Positions 61,339 through 64,000 of a stretch of DNA of 64,000 bases are shown piece by piece. This DNA comes from Duganella flavida (GTDB taxonomy: Bacteria > Pseudomonadota > Gammaproteobacteria > Burkholderiales > Burkholderiaceae_D): the NCBI RefSeq assembly GCF_009857445.1, contig NZ_WWCN01000004.1, positions 310,001-374,000 of the forward strand, written 5' to 3'. The notes under the pieces are model-generated. The model had not been told where the DNA came from, did no database searches, and was given only the letters and a program-made list of their open reading frames with translations. The position numbers and the translations under genes were made by a program. The stretch's first letter is position 1. Every line of letters starts with the position of its first letter.

Positions 61339-62224
61339 CCGTCGTCGCTTCCTGGCGGCGGTAGCCTTCGGCGCGACGTATGCCGTTAGTCGCGGCGTAT
61401 CGGCGCGCGGGCGCCTGCGCCAGGGACTGACGCCCCATTTGTTCAACCAGGATATCGATGATACCTGCCGCATGGCGCAGGCGCTGGGCATACAGGGCCT
61501 GGATTTCGTCAGCAATCCTGCCGACTGGCCGACGTTGAAGAAGTACGGCCTGGCCATGACCGTGCTGCGTGTCGACTACGGCGGTGGTATTTCGACGCTG
61601 GCCCGGGCGCCTGCGGGGCCGGCTGGCTGGAACGCCATCGGCACGCCGGACCTGGATGGCCAGTTCGAAGCCGCGCTGCGCGAGCGGATTGATGCCGCCG
61701 CAATCCACGGCATCCCCAACATCCTTGTGACCTGCGGTGTGCGTGGCAACCTCAGTTACGATGAAGGAAAGCGCAACGCGATCGGCTTTTTACAGCGGGT
61801 GCGCGCGCATGCTGAAGCCCGTGGCGTCACGCTGGTGATGGAGAACATCAATTCGGGCCACAGCGGCGGTCCACCGGCGCCACCGGGCAGCATGTTCGAT
61901 CATCTGCCGTGGGGGCTGGATGTGGTTGTCCAAGTCAATTCGCCACGCGTGAAGTTGCTGGTCGATCTATATCATGCTCAGCTCATGGATGGCAACATCA
62001 CCAATTTTTTGCGCCAAAATATCCAGTGGATAGGGCACTTTCATACGGGTGGAGTGCCTGGGCGGCATGAGATCGACGAGACCCAGGAACTGAATTACAG
62101 GCACGTCGCCAACGTCCTAGCAGATCTGGACTATCGTGGTTTCATCAGTCATGAGTGGACGCCATCAGCTGGCCAGGACAAGCTGGCCATGCTGCGGAAG
62201 AGTATCGCCATCATCGATGTTTGA
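61322..62224 (+). CDS. TIM-barrel sugar isomerase-like protein with Tat-type leader
   Basis: About 300 residues beginning with a twin-arginine leader (FDRRRFLAAVAFGATYAVSR) and an otherwise typical xylose-isomerase-like barrel: HGIPNILVTCGVRGNLSYDE, VTLVMENINSGHSG, VKLLVDLYHAQLMDG, IGHFHTGGVPGRHEID and GFISHEWTP. It is the fourth protein of this fold in a row and the only one with an export signal. It could act in the periplasm beside the GMC dehydrogenase. The start overlaps the previous gene by 17 bases; a GTG three bases earlier is also possible. Confidence 0.83.
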   Translation: MRSGFDRRRFLAAVAFGATYAVSRGVSARGRLRQGLTPHLFNQDIDDTCRMAQALGIQGLDFVSNPADWPTLKKYGLAMTVLRVDYGGGISTLARAPAGPAGWNAIGTPDLDGQFEAALRERIDAAAIHGIPNILVTCGVRGNLSYDEGKRNAIGFLQRVRAHAEARGVTLVMENINSGHSGGPPAPPGSMFDHLPWGLDVVVQVNSPRVKLLVDLYHAQLMDGNITNFLRQNIQWIGHFHTGGVPGRHEIDETQELNYRHVANVLADLDYRGFISHEWTPSAGQDKLAMLRKSIAIIDV

Positions 62225-62246
62225 GGCGCTTTTTATCCTCCATTCC

Positions 62247-63692
62247 TTATCGCCGGTTTTTATCCATGACTTTCGCCAGTTGGTGGGCGCAGACCAGGGC
62301 GACCAATATCAGCACGCCAAACAGTGGCAGCACCTTTAGGTAGGCTTGGGCATATTGCGAGACCTGGCTGTGGAAAAATACCAGCCCGGCCAGCGCCACC
62401 CCCAATGCTGCGGCGATCTGCTGTACCGCCGTCAGCAAGCCTGCTGCCACGCCAGCCTCCGACATCGGCACATCCTGCAAAGTGGCGTTGGATAGCTGCG
62501 GACCGCACAAGCCCATGCCCAGCCCCATGCCGAATTGCGCGGCCAGCAGCGGCCAGTATTGCAGCACACCGCCGTGTACCGACCATCCAGCCAAACAAAG
62601 GCTGATGGTGGTCACGCTCAATCCCACCATTATCACGCGCACGCCCAACAGCTTGAATAGCCTTGGCCCCATCATAGTGATGGCGGCCATTGCACCGAAG
62701 GCGATGGGCGCGCAAGCGTAAGCCATCTGCGATGCACTCAGGCCTATGCCCGTTTGTAGCACGAAGGTCATCACCAGCAGGTAGCCTGGCAGCAGCGGGT
62801 TGATGGTCAGTGTACACGCGAGACCCAGCGCAACCTTCTTCCGGGTGAACAGCGACAGCGGCACCAGGGCGTCGCTGCGCGCGGCCTGTCGCCACGCGAG
62901 ATAGCGGACCGTGGCCCAGGCCAGCGGAATGCTGGCGGCCAGTGCGACGATCAGCGCCGGCGGCCATCCGCGCGCCGGGCCTTCGATCAATGGCGCCAGC
63001 AGCATGAAGAGCAGCAGCACCGACAATGCTGCGCCGGGAACGTCTACCTTTACTGCATTGACGCCGCGCCCCGGCGGCAGCAGGCGCAGGCCGGCGAACA
63101 GGCTGAATAGGCCGATCGGCAGGTTAATCAAGAAGGTCAGGCGCCAGCCAAGGCCGAACCAGTTGGCGTCGATCAGCAGACCGCCGACAATAGGGCCCAG
63201 CGCCGCCGAGAAGCCGCCGAGGAAGCCAAACACGGTGTACACCTTGTAGCGCTGCTCGGGCGGATACATGACCTGCACCAGCGCCATCACCTGCGGCACC
63301 ATCAGCGCTGCGCTGGCGCCCTGCAGCACGCGCGCTATTTGCAGCGTGAGCGCATCCGGCGCCAGGCCGCATGCCATCGAGGTGATTGTGAACAGCGCAA
63401 TCCCGAGCAGGAACATGCGGCGATAACCCTGGCTGTCGCCCAGTCGTCCACCGACGATGAGCAGTACCGCAAACGCCATGGCATAGCCAGCGATGATCCA
63501 CTCCAGCGCCGCGCGGCCGGCGCCCAGCGTGGAGCCGATGGACGGTATGGCGACATTGACGATGGTGGTATCCAGTAAATCCATGACAAACGCCAGCGCG
63601 ACGGCGACTAACGCCAACAGGCGGCGGCGTGGCGTAAATGAGGCTGCGGCAGCGTAAGCGCTGCCCTCCGCTCCGGGAACGGCTTGGTGCAT
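62247..63692 (-). CDS. MFS drug-efflux-type transporter (DHA2/EmrB-like)
   Basis: A 481-residue, 14-helix transporter. The family motif is MDLLDTTIVNVAIPSIGSTL near the first helix, then GRLGDSQGYRRMFLLGIALF and RVLQGASAALMVPQVMALVQ. These export hydrophobic or aromatic compounds with protons. AAAGGAAAAAT precedes the ATG. It converges on the TIM-barrel genes and lies directly downstream of a LysR gene in the same direction, so it may protect against, or export, pathway intermediates. Confidence 0.9.
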   Translation of the reverse strand: MHQAVPGAEGSAYAAAASFTPRRRLLALVAVALAFVMDLLDTTIVNVAIPSIGSTLGAGRAALEWIIAGYAMAFAVLLIVGGRLGDSQGYRRMFLLGIALFTITSMACGLAPDALTLQIARVLQGASAALMVPQVMALVQVMYPPEQRYKVYTVFGFLGGFSAALGPIVGGLLIDANWFGLGWRLTFLINLPIGLFSLFAGLRLLPPGRGVNAVKVDVPGAALSVLLLFMLLAPLIEGPARGWPPALIVALAASIPLAWATVRYLAWRQAARSDALVPLSLFTRKKVALGLACTLTINPLLPGYLLVMTFVLQTGIGLSASQMAYACAPIAFGAMAAITMMGPRLFKLLGVRVIMVGLSVTTISLCLAGWSVHGGVLQYWPLLAAQFGMGLGMGLCGPQLSNATLQDVPMSEAGVAAGLLTAVQQIAAALGVALAGLVFFHSQVSQYAQAYLKVLPLFGVLILVALVCAHQLAKVMDKNRR

Positions 63693-63711
63693 ATTTTTCC
63701 TTTAATTGAAA

Positions 63712-64000
63712 TTAGACGCCGGCGGCGGTCTTGATGATTTTTTCGCGGATCCAGCTCAGGGCCGGATCGTTGCTGCGGTGCTTATGCCATTGCAGCATCT
63801 GCACCAGACGCGGTATGCGTGGCGGCGGTTCCCACACCTTGACTGGCAAGGTCTCCAACGCCCGCAGCGCAATCCGCCGATGCACGGTGGCGATGCGGTC
63901 GGTGCCGATCACCAGCGCGGGCAGGGCGCTCATGGTGGGCGCGGTTACTTCCACCCGGCGCTTGACGTCGAAGCTTTCCATGAACCAGCCGTCAAATGTG
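63712..64000 (-). CDS. LysR-family regulator, C-terminal part (runs off the window)
   Basis: Only the last 96 or so residues lie in the window; the frame stays open to the right edge. GTDRIATVHRRIALRALETL and MLQWHKHRSNDPALSWIRE match the same region of the LysR protein at 45953-46891 (GTERIATVHRRLALQVSRGL and MQWHKYRTQDPGLLWLRG), so the two are close relatives. It probably regulates the efflux gene 20 bp behind it. Confidence 0.82.
   Translation of the reverse strand, partial: TFDGWFMESFDVKRRVEVTAPTMSALPALVIGTDRIATVHRRIALRALETLPVKVWEPPPRIPRLVQMLQWHKHRSNDPALSWIREKIIKTAAGV

Noticed and set aside
1..64000. CRISPR arrays, rRNA operons, toxin-antitoxin pairs, insertion sequences
   Set aside because: I looked for regular direct repeats, rRNA-like sequence, paired small genes and transposases with terminal repeats, and found none I could support.

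Overview
The window reads as chromosomal DNA of a GC-rich, free-living Gram-negative bacterium. The many two-component kinases, a chemoreceptor, a TonB-dependent receptor, Tat-type leaders, LysR/AraC/TetR regulators and sugar and aromatic catabolism genes fit an environmental betaproteobacterium, perhaps Oxalobacteraceae (Massilia/Duganella/Herbaspirillum type). That placement is inferred from gene content and style, not from a marker gene.

Left part (1-9.1 kb): three catalase-related peroxidase (SrpA-type) paralogues are grouped with a small c-type cytochrome, a GTP cyclohydrolase I (folE), a NarL-type response regulator, a periplasmic solute-binding protein and a 1006-residue beta-propeller/Y_Y_Y sensor kinase. 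The third peroxidase is exported and has Phe at the position of the distal haem His. 9.1-11.0 kb has no intact gene. 11.0-15.7 kb carries three paralogous AraC-type regulators, an alpha/beta hydrolase without its nucleophile serine, and a fourth AraC-type regulator. 15.8-22.1 kb is sparse: small unknown proteins, a broken gene, a chemoreceptor and another solute-binding protein. 22.3-26.4 kb is a tightly overlapping, AT-richer signalling module: a kinase with a CxxCH haem-type sensor domain, a single-domain receiver and a receiver-PAS-kinase hybrid.

A tyrosine integrase (26.9-28.2 kb) lies beside the 3' half of a tRNA-Val(CAC) that is still followed by its terminator. This looks like one end of an integrated island that extends left, so much of the first 28 kb may be acquired DNA.

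Right part (28.4-64 kb): a large catabolic locus. A 13-gene leftward operon (45.8 to 30.6 kb) encodes a DUF1302/DUF1329/YCF48/MMPL envelope set, a C-C-type hydrolase, an extradiol (VOC) dioxygenase, a Rieske-TetR fusion protein, an FAD monooxygenase, an MFS transporter, a cupin, an SDR, a fumarylacetoacetate-hydrolase-family enzyme and a DenD-like dehydrogenase. It diverges from a LysR regulator across a palindromic operator. Rightward genes supply a cyclase/hydrolase, a luciferase-like monooxygenase with a flavin reductase, a GH3 glycosidase with PA14, a TonB receptor, a GMC oxidoreductase with its gluconate-dehydrogenase-type small subunit, a TetR regulator, four xylose-isomerase-like TIM-barrel proteins and two MFS transporters. 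Two nearly identical 22-bp palindromes mark the promoter regions of the monooxygenase/glycosidase genes and of the TonB receptor.

My reading is that the locus takes up a glycosylated aromatic or polyphenol, removes or oxidises the sugar (possibly by a 3-keto-glycoside route), then hydroxylates and opens the aglycone ring. Each step is a family-level assignment. The substrate is not determined by the sequence.
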